Positions 9,723 through 19,473 of a stretch of 64,000 bases of DNA are shown here, one piece after another (position 1 is the first letter of the stretch; each line of letters begins with the position of its first letter). Source of the stretch: Kiloniella majae. GTDB lineage: Bacteria > Pseudomonadota > Alphaproteobacteria > Kiloniellales > Kiloniellaceae. The notes under the pieces are model-generated. The model had not been told where the DNA came from. It ran no database searches and saw only the letters and a program-made list of their open reading frames with translations. The position numbers and the translations under genes were made by a program. The DNA is taken from contig NZ_MTSZ01000003.1 in assembly GCF_002118315.1 (NCBI RefSeq), positions 496,001 through 560,000 on the forward strand. Direction: 5' to 3'.

Positions 9723-12377
9723 ATGAAAAAGGCACAAGTGAAAGCCACGCAGTTAAAGGATTATACGGCGCCGGCTTTCTTGGTAGATCATGTTGACTTA
9801 ACTTTTTTCCTCAAGCCCGAAGCAACCAAGGTTCATTCTAAATTAAAGATCAGGCAAAATTCCAGACAAAATTCCAGTGGAAAACAAGCTCTGATTTTGG
9901 ATGGTGACGAATTACGTCTGGATTCTATCGCCATTGATGGGAAAGTGTTGAGAGAGCACGAGTATGTGCTCGGCGAATTTTCTCTTTCTATTCCTGACTT
10001 CCCTACAGAAGCTGTCCTGGAGATTGTGACCTGTATTGATCCTGTTCAGAACACCAGACTAGAAGGTCTTTATCTGTCGGGTGGGAACTTCTGTACGCAA
10101 TGTGAGGCCGAAGGTTTTCGCCGGATAACTTATTATCCTGATCGTCCGGATGTTATGGCGACATACACGGTGACTGTTCATGCGGATCGGAATAGCTACC
10201 CGATCTTGCTGTCGAACGGTAATCTAGTTGATCAGGGGGGCGGGGATGACGGCAGTCACTGGGCCCGATGGGATGATCCTTTCCCGAAACCGAGTTACCT
10301 GTTTGCCTTGGTTGCTGGCGATTTGGCTTGTCATGAAGACAGCTTTAAAACCTGCTCAGGTCAAGATGTAACCCTTAAAATTTTTGTTGAACATGGAAAC
10401 GAAGATAAATGTGCCTATGCCATGGACTCTCTTATTCGTTCGATGAAATGGGATGAAGAACGTTTTGGGTTGGAATATGATCTGAATATCTTCAACATTG
10501 TCGCTGTTAGCGACTTTAATATGGGCGCTATGGAGAATAAGAGCCTTAATATCTTTAACTCCAAATGTATTCTCGCAAGTCCGGGTACGGCGACAGATTT
10601 TGAATTTGAACGTATAGAAGCGATCGTTGCGCACGAATATTTTCACAACTGGACGGGCAACAGAGTAACGTGTCGGGACTGGTTTCAGTTAAGTCTAAAA
10701 GAAGGTTTAACTGTTTATCGAGATCAGGAATTCAGTGCGGATATGCGCTCTGCACCTGTAAAACGCATTCAGGATGTGCGAACATTACGTGCTCGACAGT
10801 TTCCCGAAGATGCCGGACCTCTTTCGCATCCGATCAGACCTGAATCCTATATTGAAATCAATAATTTCTACACATCTACCGTCTACGAAAAGGGTGGGGA
10901 AGTGATCAGGATGATGGCGGAACTTCTCGGGAAGGACGGCTTCCGTAAGGGGTTGGATCTCTATTTTGAACGACACGATAACCAAGCTGTAACCTGTGAC
11001 GACTTTGTTGCGGCTATGGAAGATGCCAATGGTGCTGACCTTAACCATTTCCGTCTTTGGTATAGTCAGGCGGGAACACCGGAAGTTGAAGCCAATTGGT
11101 CCTACGACGAGAAACAGAGAACCTTTATTCTGACACTTGATCAATTCACTGCGCCGACACCGGGGCAAGATGTGAAGCAACCGTTGCTCATACCCTTTAC
11201 AGTAGGTCTTCTTGGGCAGAAGGGTGACGAACTTCCTCTAAAGCTTGAGGGAGAGAATGTCGTAAGTCAGACAACAAAGCGAACGCTACGATTTGACCAG
11301 GCTCATCAAACATTTATCTTTGTTGATGTGAATGAGCCACCAATTCCATCATTGAATAGACATTTTTCAGCACCAATAAAATTATCGACCAAATATACAA
11401 CTGAAAATCTCGCGTTCTTGATGGGACATGATAGAGACGCTTTCAGCAGATGGGATGCAGCTCAAACATATGCTTCGAGACTGATCCTTAGCATGGTGAA
11501 GTCTATCCAGGATGGTGGCGTTGCTGAATTTGATCGCCAATATGCAGATGTTTTGGCATTGAATATCGCGGACAAGTCGCTTGATCCTGCATTTTTGGCG
11601 CAAATTCTTACTTTGCCATCCATTGATTATGTCACAGAACAAATGGAAGTCGCTGATTTTATTGCCGTAGAAAAGGCTAGATCAGTATTTAAGGCAGGCA
11701 TTGCAAAGGCTTTGTTCGGCGAGTTCAAACAACTGTATTTAGCGGACAAAAAAATATCAGCCTATAGCCCGGATTCTGTTTCTGCCGGACGTCGTGCTCT
11801 TAGCAATACGGCACTTGGCTATTTGTCGGTTATTGAAAATGACCCCGAGTGTTTGAGGCTTGTTGTCGAGCAATTTGAAACCGCTGACAATATGACAGAT
11901 CGAATGGGGGCTTTGTCATTACTGGCTGACATTCCGGGGCAAGAAAGAGAAAAGGCTCTTAGAGAGTTTGAAAAGCGCTATGCGGATAACGCTTTGGTCA
12001 TGGATAAATGGTTTGCTGTTCAGGCTACATCCACAATTCCAAACGCATTGGAGGAAGTGAAAAAGCTTCTATCCCACTCAGCCTTCTCTTATAAGAATCC
12101 AAATAAAGTCAGGGCTCTTATTGGGGCATTTTCGGGGGCAAATCCGGCGCGGTTCCATGCTGAAAATGGTGAAGGGTATCGTTTCTTGGCCGACAGTATT
12201 ATTCATTTGAATGGAATTAATCCACAAGTCGCTTCAAAGATCCTGGCACCTTTGGGAAGCTGGCGTCGGATGAATGCGACACATCAGAAAATGATGAAGA
12301 TTGAATTGCAGAGAATTCTGGACACAGAGAATCTCTCTAATGATGTCTATGAGATCGCATCCAAATCTCTTTCGTAG
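9723..12377 (+). CDS. pepN: Aminopeptidase N (M1 family zinc metallopeptidase)
   Basis: Cytoplasmic zinc aminopeptidase that trims N-terminal residues from peptides. At 884 residues it matches proteobacterial PepN. The substrate-amine-binding GAMEN motif is at residues 268-272 and the zinc site HEYFH at 304-308, with the third ligand E327 exactly 18 residues further on (HExxH-x18-E). The C-terminal DUF3458 Ig-like and helical domains are complete. TGAGGAATT precedes the ATG. It is monocistronic and ends at a strong bidirectional terminator. Confidence 0.96.
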   Translation: MKKAQVKATQLKDYTAPAFLVDHVDLTFFLKPEATKVHSKLKIRQNSRQNSSGKQALILDGDELRLDSIAIDGKVLREHEYVLGEFSLSIPDFPTEAVLEIVTCIDPVQNTRLEGLYLSGGNFCTQCEAEGFRRITYYPDRPDVMATYTVTVHADRNSYPILLSNGNLVDQGGGDDGSHWARWDDPFPKPSYLFALVAGDLACHEDSFKTCSGQDVTLKIFVEHGNEDKCAYAMDSLIRSMKWDEERFGLEYDLNIFNIVAVSDFNMGAMENKSLNIFNSKCILASPGTATDFEFERIEAIVAHEYFHNWTGNRVTCRDWFQLSLKEGLTVYRDQEFSADMRSAPVKRIQDVRTLRARQFPEDAGPLSHPIRPESYIEINNFYTSTVYEKGGEVIRMMAELLGKDGFRKGLDLYFERHDNQAVTCDDFVAAMEDANGADLNHFRLWYSQAGTPEVEANWSYDEKQRTFILTLDQFTAPTPGQDVKQPLLIPFTVGLLGQKGDELPLKLEGENVVSQTTKRTLRFDQAHQTFIFVDVNEPPIPSLNRHFSAPIKLSTKYTTENLAFLMGHDRDAFSRWDAAQTYASRLILSMVKSIQDGGVAEFDRQYADVLALNIADKSLDPAFLAQILTLPSIDYVTEQMEVADFIAVEKARSVFKAGIAKALFGEFKQLYLADKKISAYSPDSVSAGRRALSNTALGYLSVIENDPECLRLVVEQFETADNMTDRMGALSLLADIPGQEREKALREFEKRYADNALVMDKWFAVQATSTIPNALEEVKKLLSHSAFSYKNPNKVRALIGAFSGANPARFHAENGEGYRFLADSIIHLNGINPQVASKILAPLGSWRRMNATHQKMMKIELQRILDTENLSNDVYEIASKSLS

Positions 12378-12399
12378 ATTAAATAATATTGTGGTTAGT

Positions 12400-12430
12400 A
12401 AAAAATGCCTGCTTTAGCGGGTATTTTTTT
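12400..12430. terminator. Bidirectional Rho-independent terminator between pepN and bluB
   Basis: AAAAAATGCCTGC, a TTTA loop, then GCGGGTATTTTTT form a 12-13-bp stem with two wobble pairs. A-run and T-run flanks serve both strands. It separates two convergent genes. Confidence 0.85.
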
Positions 12431-13067
12431 ACTTGATCAGAAGCTTACGACAATCACCTAAGCGATCCTGCCAACCCAGCGTCACCAGTTCGGGAGTATC
12501 TTTTTCTTCGGTTGGATAACCAATACAGCAATAGGCTACGAGCGCCCATTCGTCGGGTACTTCCAGTGTTTGCTTCACGGCACCCGGATCGATGATAGAG
12601 ACCCACCCCAAGCCTATACCCTTAGCGCGTGCTGCTAGCCAGAGGGTGTGAACGGATAGTACGGCAGAGTAGCGTAACATTTCAGGCATGGACTGGTGCC
12701 CTAGGCCATGGCCCTGTTCAGTTTCTTCGTGCGCAAAAACCGCGAGCTGTATTGGGGCGCGATCCATGCCCGATAACTTAAGGTTGGCGTATAACTGCGC
12801 TTTTTCTCCGTTATAACCTTCAAGAGCTTGTGCATTTGCACGTTCAAAATTTTCTTTGATTTCTTTTTTTGTTGTTTCGCTTTCGACCAATACATAGCGC
12901 CAGGGCTGGCTGTTTCCCACCGATGGGGCAAGACATGCGAGATCCAATAATTCGTCAAGAGTGCCATCGGGCAGAGGGTCTGTCTTGAATTGGCGTACGT
13001 CACGGCGCCATTCCAACAATTCGGTTAATTTGTTGCAAAAATTATCGTTGAAATCTGGTTTGTTCAT
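12429..13067 (-). CDS. bluB: 5,6-dimethylbenzimidazole synthase BluB
   Basis: BluB consumes FMNH2 and oxygen to make 5,6-dimethylbenzimidazole, the lower ligand of cobalamin. The roughly 212-residue product has the nitroreductase fold. The segments RRDVRQFKTDPLP, LDLACLAPSVGNSQPWRY and the later GLGWVSIIDP stretch are typical of BluB rather than generic nitroreductases. I use the ATG at 13067; an upstream TTG at 13082 is the alternative. It is divergent from cobU, at the head of the cobalamin region, which supports the specific assignment. Confidence 0.92.
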   Translation of the reverse strand: MNKPDFNDNFCNKLTELLEWRRDVRQFKTDPLPDGTLDELLDLACLAPSVGNSQPWRYVLVESETTKKEIKENFERANAQALEGYNGEKAQLYANLKLSGMDRAPIQLAVFAHEETEQGHGLGHQSMPEMLRYSAVLSVHTLWLAARAKGIGLGWVSIIDPGAVKQTLEVPDEWALVAYCCIGYPTEEKDTPELVTLGWQDRLGDCRKLLIK

Positions 13068-13255
13068 TACACTTGAAGCCAATCGTCGCTACTTGTTGCT
13101 TATAGAAAATGCATCGAATGGTCGGAACTGTCGATGGTTTTATTCATATTAACCGTTTTTGATATTTGCCTTGCAACAACATTATGTCCAAGAGAAAAGG
13201 TTAGGTGAGAATTTGATGAAAGCGGTACGTCGCCTGCGAAGATAGAGAGTCCAAT

Positions 13256-13807
13256 GTGATGGCAGAAAAAAATACTGCGCTTGTTCATTCGTTAATCCTG
13301 GGTGGGGCTCGTTCTGGTAAAAGCAGCTATGCCGAACAGTTGGTGGAGCGGCAGAAGGGAGACTGTCTTTATGTCGCAACTGCGAGGGTCTGGGATGATG
13401 AAATGTCTGATCGGATTGATGAGCATAAAGAACGGCGCGGCGCGCGTTGGACAACCTTTGAAGAGCCGTTGGATCTAGTGCAATGCCTGAAACGGATTCA
13501 GCGACCTGATGCTACAATTCTTGTTGATTGTCTAACCCTGTGGGTAACAAACCTGATGATGGAGGGGCGTAATCCTGACGTAGAAGGTGCACAATTGGTC
13601 GCGTCTTTGGCCGAGTTGCCTTGTCCTGTTGTGTTAGTTTCAAACGAAGTCGGTTTAGGAATTGTCCCTATGGACAAGATGTCCAGAGATTTCAGAGATT
13701 ATGCAGGGCGTTTACATCAACGGCTTGCTGCAGTAGTTCCTTCCGTAACATTTATGGTGTCAGGATTGCCAATGCAGGTTAAACCGCCTGCGGTAGGGTC
13801 TGACTAA
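13256..13807 (+). CDS. cobU: Bifunctional adenosylcobinamide kinase / adenosylcobinamide-phosphate guanylyltransferase
   Basis: CobU (CobP in older alphaproteobacterial naming) phosphorylates adenosylcobinamide and then transfers GMP to give AdoCbi-GDP, during nucleotide-loop assembly. The 183-residue product has the P-loop GGARSGKS (near residues 17-24), the VATARVWDDEM segment bearing the guanylylated-His region (DEHKERRG) and the DCLTLWVTNL motif. GTG at 13256 and ATG at 13259 are both possible starts. It is followed 25 bp later by cobW. Confidence 0.94.
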   Translation: MMAEKNTALVHSLILGGARSGKSSYAEQLVERQKGDCLYVATARVWDDEMSDRIDEHKERRGARWTTFEEPLDLVQCLKRIQRPDATILVDCLTLWVTNLMMEGRNPDVEGAQLVASLAELPCPVVLVSNEVGLGIVPMDKMSRDFRDYAGRLHQRLAAVVPSVTFMVSGLPMQVKPPAVGSD

Positions 13808-13832
13808 ATTTTAAAAAGCAGGATTTTGACGT

Positions 13833-14867
13833 ATGTCTCAAGCAGCAAAAATTCCAGCCACTGTTATTACAGGTTTTCTGGGCGCTGGAAAAACTTCGAC
13901 AATACAGCATCTTTTGAAGACTGCTGGTGGTAAAAGAATTGCGCTTATTATTAATGAATTTGGTGACCTTGGTGTTGACAGCGATATTGTAAAGGGCTGT
14001 GGCATCGAAGGATGTAATGACGATGATGTTCTGGAACTCGCCAACGGGTGTATCTGTTGTACTGTTGCGGACGATTTCATTCCGACGATTGAAAAGCTGT
14101 TAAATCGCGAAACGCCTCCTGATCACATTATCATTGAAACATCTGGTTTGGCTTTGCCCAAGCCATTGGTGAAAGCTTTTAACTGGCCGGAAATCCGTAC
14201 CCGTGTAACCGTTGATGGTGTTATTACGTTGGTTGATGGCCGCGCTGTTGCCGATGGTCTGTTTGCAACAAACCCGGAGGCAATTGCACAGCAGCGTGAA
14301 GCAGATGAAAACCTTGATCACGAAAGCCCCTTGGAAGAGCTTTTCGAAGAACAGCTTGCGTGCGCCGATATGGTTGTTGTCAACAAGCTGGATCTGCTTA
14401 ATGAAGGTGACATGGATACAGTCCTAGCGGCAATACGGAAAGAAATTCGTCCGGAAGTAAAGATCGTGAAAATATCTCATGGAGAGATTAACGCATCTGT
14501 TCTGCTTGGGCTGGAAGCTGCTGCCGAAGATGATCTGGATTCCCGCCCTTCACATCATGATGACGGGCACGAACATGATCACGATGATTTCGAAAGTTTT
14601 GCTGTTGAGTTGGGCGAGATAGCAAACCCGGAAGCTTTGATTGAAAAGCTGCTTCCGATTGTCGCTGAACACGATATTCTTCGTGTGAAGGGTTTCGCTG
14701 CAGTTGCCGATAAAGATATGCGCCTTGTGATCCAGGGTGTCGGTAGCCGCTTCCAACATTATTTTGATCAGGAATGGTCAGAGGGTGTTGAGCGTCGTTC
14801 CCGTCTTGTGATTATTGGTGATCACGATATGGACGAACCTGCTATTCGTGCTGCGATCGCGGCCTAA
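13833..14867 (+). CDS. cobW: CobW, COG0523 GTPase associated with cobalamin synthesis
   Basis: CobW is a G3E-family GTPase proposed to deliver cobalt to the cobaltochelatase. The 344-residue product has the Walker A motif GFLGAGKT (near residue 15), the metal-binding CxCC motif seen as CICC (near residue 72), the ETSGLA switch segment and the NKLDLL guanine-specificity motif. A histidine/aspartate-rich insert (SHHDDGHEHDHDD, about residues 236-250) precedes the C-terminal CobW_C domain and probably binds metal. It lies directly upstream of cobN. Confidence 0.94.
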   Translation: MSQAAKIPATVITGFLGAGKTSTIQHLLKTAGGKRIALIINEFGDLGVDSDIVKGCGIEGCNDDDVLELANGCICCTVADDFIPTIEKLLNRETPPDHIIIETSGLALPKPLVKAFNWPEIRTRVTVDGVITLVDGRAVADGLFATNPEAIAQQREADENLDHESPLEELFEEQLACADMVVVNKLDLLNEGDMDTVLAAIRKEIRPEVKIVKISHGEINASVLLGLEAAAEDDLDSRPSHHDDGHEHDHDDFESFAVELGEIANPEALIEKLLPIVAEHDILRVKGFAAVADKDMRLVIQGVGSRFQHYFDQEWSEGVERRSRLVIIGDHDMDEPAIRAAIAA

Positions 14868-14874
14868 ATAATAT

Positions 14875-14913
14875 AACACCGGGGACGAGCATGACTCTTC
14901 CGGTCCCGGTGTT
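14875..14913 (+). other. Stem-loop between cobW and cobN
   Basis: AACACCGGGGAC and GTCCCGGTGTT pair with one bulged base around a loop of about 16 nt. No T-run follows, so it looks more like an mRNA-processing or attenuating structure than a terminator. It lies about 70 bp before cobN. Confidence 0.45.
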
Positions 14914-14982
14914 ACATAACTATCAATCCGAAACTTAGCGATAAGTCAGGATTACAAAAACCCGAACCAAGAGAAATACTCT

Positions 14983-17900
14983 ATGCATCTGTTACAAGCC
15001 CAACCCGGGGCAATCGCTGATGGATCCGAAGCAATCGACCTGGGGCAAACACCGGGAGATATTGTTATTGTATCTGCGGCAGATACCGAACTGGCCAGCT
15101 TGGTTCAGGCCAGACAAGTAATTGGTGATGCATATCCGTCTCTGCGTTTGGCAAACTTGATGCAGTTATCCCACAATATGTCAGTCGACTTGTATGTTGA
15201 TGATATTATCGCCAATGCGAAGGTCGTTGTCGCACGGATACTTGGTGGGGCTGGCTATTGGCCTTATGGGGTAGAGCAACTCAGGGCAATTTGTAAGCAA
15301 AAGAATATTCCACTGGTGTTGTTACCCGGTGATGATCAACCAGATGCAGAGCTTGCTGCTCACTCTACTGTATCGCGTGATGTTTATCATCGGGTGTGGC
15401 AATACTTCATTCATGGTGGGCCAGATAATTCCCGAAATCTGTTATGCTATCTTGCGGGGTTAATTGATCTTGATTTTGAGTGGGTTGAGCCTAAACCTCT
15501 TTTGCGATCCGGTATCTATTGGCCGGGAAGTGATAATCCTGAATTGGGTGATCTGCGTAATGATTGGATAGCGGGCGCACCAGTTGCTGCGATTGTTTTT
15601 TATCGTGCGCTTTTGCAGGCAGCCAACTTGGCGCCGGTTGATGCTTTAATCAAATCGCTACAAGAAAAAGGCATTAATCCTTTACCCGTTTATTGCGCCT
15701 CGCTGAAAGAGCCGATTTCAGCAGGGATCGTCAGTACACTGTTAAATGATGCAGATACTGGACTTATTCTGAATGCAACGGGCTTTGCGATTTCAACGCC
15801 CGGGGCGGACAGAAAGGAAACGCCTTTTGATGTCGTTGATGCACCTATTTTGCAGGTTATTTTTTCTGGTGGGAACGAGGCAGGGTGGCGAGATGGTTTA
15901 AGCGGTCTTTCTGCACGGGACATCGCAATGAATGTTGCGTTGCCAGAGGTCGATGGACGTATCCTTTCCCGCGCTGTTTCATTTAAATCTGAAGCCCGCT
16001 ACGACGAGGCAACTCAAAGCTCTGTTGTCAGTTATCAGGAAGTAGCAGACCGGATTGATTTTGTCGCTGATTTGGCGGCTGCATGGTTACAGCTCAGGAA
16101 CAAAGAAATTTCTGAACGCAAAGTTGCGGTGATTATGGCGAATTACCCTAATAGGGATGGGCGCATGGGGAATGGTGTCGGCCTCGATACGCCTGCTGGC
16201 ACAATACAGCTTTTACAGGCAATGTTTGATGCTGGTTATAGCGTCACTGATATTCCTGTGGATGGGAATGCTTTGGTCGAGCGCATGGCAGAGGGACCAA
16301 CCAATGCTGCCGTTGATGGGCGCGTCATACGATCAAAGATTTCGTTAAGTGCTTACAAACGGTTCTGGGATGGGCTGTCTGTTAAGGTCAAATCAGCGAT
16401 TGAGGATAGATGGGGCGCTTTTGAAAATGATCCCTTTTTTATGCCGGATGCTGATGCTTTTGCAGTCTCTGCGTTTCATTGCGGCAAGATCATTATCGGC
16501 CTTCAACCCGCGCGTGGATATAATATTAATCCGGTAGAAACCTATCATGATCCCGATCTGGTTCCGCCGCATGGATATCTGGCTTTTTATGCGTGGTTAC
16601 GACAGGAAGAAAAAGTCGATGCCATTATTCATATGGGCAAGCATGGGAATATGGAATGGTTGCCGGGAAAATCATTGGCACTTTCAGAGGAATGCTTCCC
16701 GGAAGCTGTTTTTGGTCCAACACCGCATCTTTATCCCTTTATCGTGAATGACCCGGGTGAGGGCACTCAGGCTAAGCGTCGTGCCCAAGCCGTGATTATT
16801 GATCATCTGACACCCCCGTTAACGCGGGCTGAATCCTATGGTCCCTTGGCTGATCTCGAACAACTTTGTGATGAATATTACGAAGCGGCAGGGGTGGATC
16901 CTCGGCGTTTGAAAGTGTTGAGAGACGAAATTTTGAAGATCACGCAGCGGATCGGTTTGGACAAGGACTGCGGTATTGAACAAACCGATGATGAAGATGC
17001 TGCGCTTTCAAAACTGGATAACTATCTTTGCGAATTGAAAGAAATGCAAATCCGGGATGGTCTGCATATCTTTGGTCTTGCCCCGGAAGGACGCCTTCTA
17101 GACGATTTGCTGATTGCTTTGACGCGTTTACCACGTGGTGAAGGGAAAGAGGGTGATGCCTCTTTGATCCGATCTTTGGCAAAAGATTTGAGCTTTCCAA
17201 TTGAATTCGATCCCTTGGATTGCCGTTTCGGTGATCCCTGGTCTGGACCAAAACCTGATATTCTTGACGCAGAGGGTAGTTGGCGTACCAATGGAGATAC
17301 TGTCGAACGTCTCGAAATTTTGGCGCAAAAACTGGTATCCGGAGAGGCGCAAGCATTAGATGAATGGGAGAATACACGCCCGGTTCTTGATGAAATCAAA
17401 AGCACGATTGGGCCTATTGTAGAATCTTGTGGTGCAGAAGAGATTAAGGGGACTTTGCGTGGTCTTAATGGACAATTTGTCGAGCCTGGTCCTTCTGGTG
17501 CGCCGACACGAGGGCGGCCGGATGTGCTGCCAACAGGACGGAATTTTTATTCTGTAGATTCCCGCGTTGTGCCAACCCCCGCAGCTTGGCATTTGGGCTG
17601 GAAATCAGCAAATCTGATGATTGAACGCTATCGTCAAGAAAACGGATTCTGGCCAAAACGAATGGCGCTTTCGGCTTGGGGAACGTCAAACATGCGGACA
17701 GGCGGGGATGACATTGCGCAAGGTCTGGCCCTTATGGGGGTTCAGCCAAAATGGGAGCCAACATCAAGACGGGTTGTGGGGTTTGAGATTCTACCTTTGT
17801 CTGTTCTCGATCGCCCCCGTGTTGATGTGACACTGCGAGTTTCTGGTTTCTTTCGTGACGCTTTTCCTGCACAGATTGATCTGTTTGATTCAGCCTGTCG

Positions 17901-18720
17901 CGCAGTAGCTGCCTTGGATGAAGAAACCGAGAAAATGAATCCTTTGGCTGCAAGAGTATCAGCTGAATCAGCGGATCTTATTGCTAAAGGGTTAGATGAA
18001 AAGACAGCGACTAAACGCGCTGGCTATCGTGTTTTTGGCTCTAAGCCTGGGGCTTATGGCGCTGGATTACAGGCGCTGATTGATGAACGCGGTTGGGAAA
18101 CTGAAGCTGATCTTGCCAAAGCCTATATAGGGTGGGGCGGTTATGCCTATGGTAGTGGTGGCGCAGGGGAAGCCGAACATGGCTTGTTTGAAAGTCGCTT
18201 GAGAGATGTGGAAGCGGTTATTCATAATCAGGATAATCGAGAGCACGACTTACTGGATTCCGATGATTATTACCAGTTTGAGGGGGGCATAACTGCGGCT
18301 ATTAGGCACCTTTCTGGGGAACAGCCAACTGTTTATCACAATGATCACTCTCGTCCTGAAAGCCCGCAGATCAGAACACTTCAGGAAGAAATCGGTCGGG
18401 TAGTCAGGGCGCGGGTCGTGAATCCAAAATGGATAGATGGTGTCAGACGTCATGGCTACAAGGGGGCTTTTGAAATGGCGGCGACCGTTGATTATCTTTT
18501 TGCCTTTGCAGCAACAGCGAAAGTAGTCGAAGATCATCATTTTGATGCTGTTTTTGATGCTTATTTGGATGATGCTGAGGTCCGTGAATTCTTGGAGCAA
18601 AATAACCCTGCGGCGTTGCGTGAAATGGCCGAACGGATGATCGAAGCACAGGACAGGAACTTATGGAAAGCGCGGTCCAATTCTGCGCGTGCTCTTTTGG
18701 AAAACATCGTTGCCAGTTAA
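14983..18720 (+). CDS. cobN: Cobaltochelatase subunit CobN
   Basis: Large subunit of the ATP-dependent aerobic (late-insertion) cobaltochelatase, which inserts cobalt into hydrogenobyrinic acid a,c-diamide. At 1245 residues it has the usual length. Recognisable segments include MANYPNRDGRMGNGVGLDTP, IHMGKHGNMEWLPGKS and GRNFYSVDSR, all typical of the CobN/BchH family, with a CobN-type ending. The partner subunits CobS and CobT are not in this window. It sits in cobU-cobW-cobN-cobO. Confidence 0.97.
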   Translation: MHLLQAQPGAIADGSEAIDLGQTPGDIVIVSAADTELASLVQARQVIGDAYPSLRLANLMQLSHNMSVDLYVDDIIANAKVVVARILGGAGYWPYGVEQLRAICKQKNIPLVLLPGDDQPDAELAAHSTVSRDVYHRVWQYFIHGGPDNSRNLLCYLAGLIDLDFEWVEPKPLLRSGIYWPGSDNPELGDLRNDWIAGAPVAAIVFYRALLQAANLAPVDALIKSLQEKGINPLPVYCASLKEPISAGIVSTLLNDADTGLILNATGFAISTPGADRKETPFDVVDAPILQVIFSGGNEAGWRDGLSGLSARDIAMNVALPEVDGRILSRAVSFKSEARYDEATQSSVVSYQEVADRIDFVADLAAAWLQLRNKEISERKVAVIMANYPNRDGRMGNGVGLDTPAGTIQLLQAMFDAGYSVTDIPVDGNALVERMAEGPTNAAVDGRVIRSKISLSAYKRFWDGLSVKVKSAIEDRWGAFENDPFFMPDADAFAVSAFHCGKIIIGLQPARGYNINPVETYHDPDLVPPHGYLAFYAWLRQEEKVDAIIHMGKHGNMEWLPGKSLALSEECFPEAVFGPTPHLYPFIVNDPGEGTQAKRRAQAVIIDHLTPPLTRAESYGPLADLEQLCDEYYEAAGVDPRRLKVLRDEILKITQRIGLDKDCGIEQTDDEDAALSKLDNYLCELKEMQIRDGLHIFGLAPEGRLLDDLLIALTRLPRGEGKEGDASLIRSLAKDLSFPIEFDPLDCRFGDPWSGPKPDILDAEGSWRTNGDTVERLEILAQKLVSGEAQALDEWENTRPVLDEIKSTIGPIVESCGAEEIKGTLRGLNGQFVEPGPSGAPTRGRPDVLPTGRNFYSVDSRVVPTPAAWHLGWKSANLMIERYRQENGFWPKRMALSAWGTSNMRTGGDDIAQGLALMGVQPKWEPTSRRVVGFEILPLSVLDRPRVDVTLRVSGFFRDAFPAQIDLFDSACRAVAALDEETEKMNPLAARVSAESADLIAKGLDEKTATKRAGYRVFGSKPGAYGAGLQALIDERGWETEADLAKAYIGWGGYAYGSGGAGEAEHGLFESRLRDVEAVIHNQDNREHDLLDSDDYYQFEGGITAAIRHLSGEQPTVYHNDHSRPESPQIRTLQEEIGRVVRARVVNPKWIDGVRRHGYKGAFEMAATVDYLFAFAATAKVVEDHHFDAVFDAYLDDAEVREFLEQNNPAALREMAERMIEAQDRNLWKARSNSARALLENIVAS

Positions 18721-18773
18721 ATAAACTGGTTTGTGAATCGTATAATTAGAGAAGATATTGGGGAGAAGATTAA

Positions 18774-19418
18774 ATGAGTGATACGGAAGATAAACAGAGC
18801 GCGGAAGATTTTGAGCGTGCTAACGAAAAATCAAAAAAACGCAAAGCCGCCCGGGACAAAATGCTATCGAACAAGGTCAACGAAAAAGGGTTGATCATTG
18901 TTCATACGGGTAAAGGTAAGGGTAAATCCACGGCCGCATTTGGCCTGGCGACACGTGCCGTTGGCAATGGCATGAAAATCGGTGTTGTGCAGTTTGTAAA
19001 AGGAAAGTGGGAAACAGGCGAAAAATACGTTCTGGAAAAATTCCCTGATCAAGTCGAGATGTATGCGCTTGGCGAAGGTTTTACCTGGGACACGCAAGAT
19101 AGAGAACGTGATATTGCTGCTGCTGAAAAAGCATGGGCAAAATCCAAAGAAATGATTGATGCCTGTCGCGGCGATAATCCGAAATACGACATGATTGTTT
19201 TGGACGAACTGAACATAACACTTCGTTATGATCATCTGGTTCTAGAGGAAGTGATTGATTTCCTCGAAAACAAACCAGAAGATTTACACGTTGTCATTAC
19301 TGGACGGAATGCCAAGGAAGAGATGATCGAAATCGCAGATCTGGTCACTGAAATGACCTTGGTTAAACACCCCTTTAGAGACCAAAATATCAAAGCCCAA
19401 CGCGGTATTGAGTTTTAA
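18774..19418 (+). CDS. cobO: Cob(I)yrinic acid a,c-diamide adenosyltransferase CobO (CobA/BtuR type)
   Basis: Transfers the 5'-deoxyadenosyl group of ATP to reduced cobalt, forming the Co-C bond. The 214-residue product has the P-loop variant GKGKGKST (near residues 46-53), the VQFVKGKWETGE segment, the MIVLDELNITLRY motif and the VITGRNA segment, all diagnostic of the CobA/BtuR/CobO family. A charged N-terminal extension of about 35 residues precedes the core. It is the last gene of the cobU-cobO block and ends at a strong terminator. Confidence 0.96.
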   Translation: MSDTEDKQSAEDFERANEKSKKRKAARDKMLSNKVNEKGLIIVHTGKGKGKSTAAFGLATRAVGNGMKIGVVQFVKGKWETGEKYVLEKFPDQVEMYALGEGFTWDTQDRERDIAAAEKAWAKSKEMIDACRGDNPKYDMIVLDELNITLRYDHLVLEEVIDFLENKPEDLHVVITGRNAKEEMIEIADLVTEMTLVKHPFRDQNIKAQRGIEF

Positions 19419-19443
19419 TCGGCTTTTTGGTGTTTTTGATGAT

Positions 19444-19473
19444 AAAAAGAGGCCCTTATCGAGGCCTCTTTTT
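19444..19473. terminator. Bidirectional terminator between cobO and the UbiA gene
   Basis: AAAAAGAGGCC and GGCCTCTTTTT form a perfect 11-bp stem around an 8-nt loop, with A and T runs that serve both strands. The left end of the convergent prenyltransferase gene falls inside it. Confidence 0.9.
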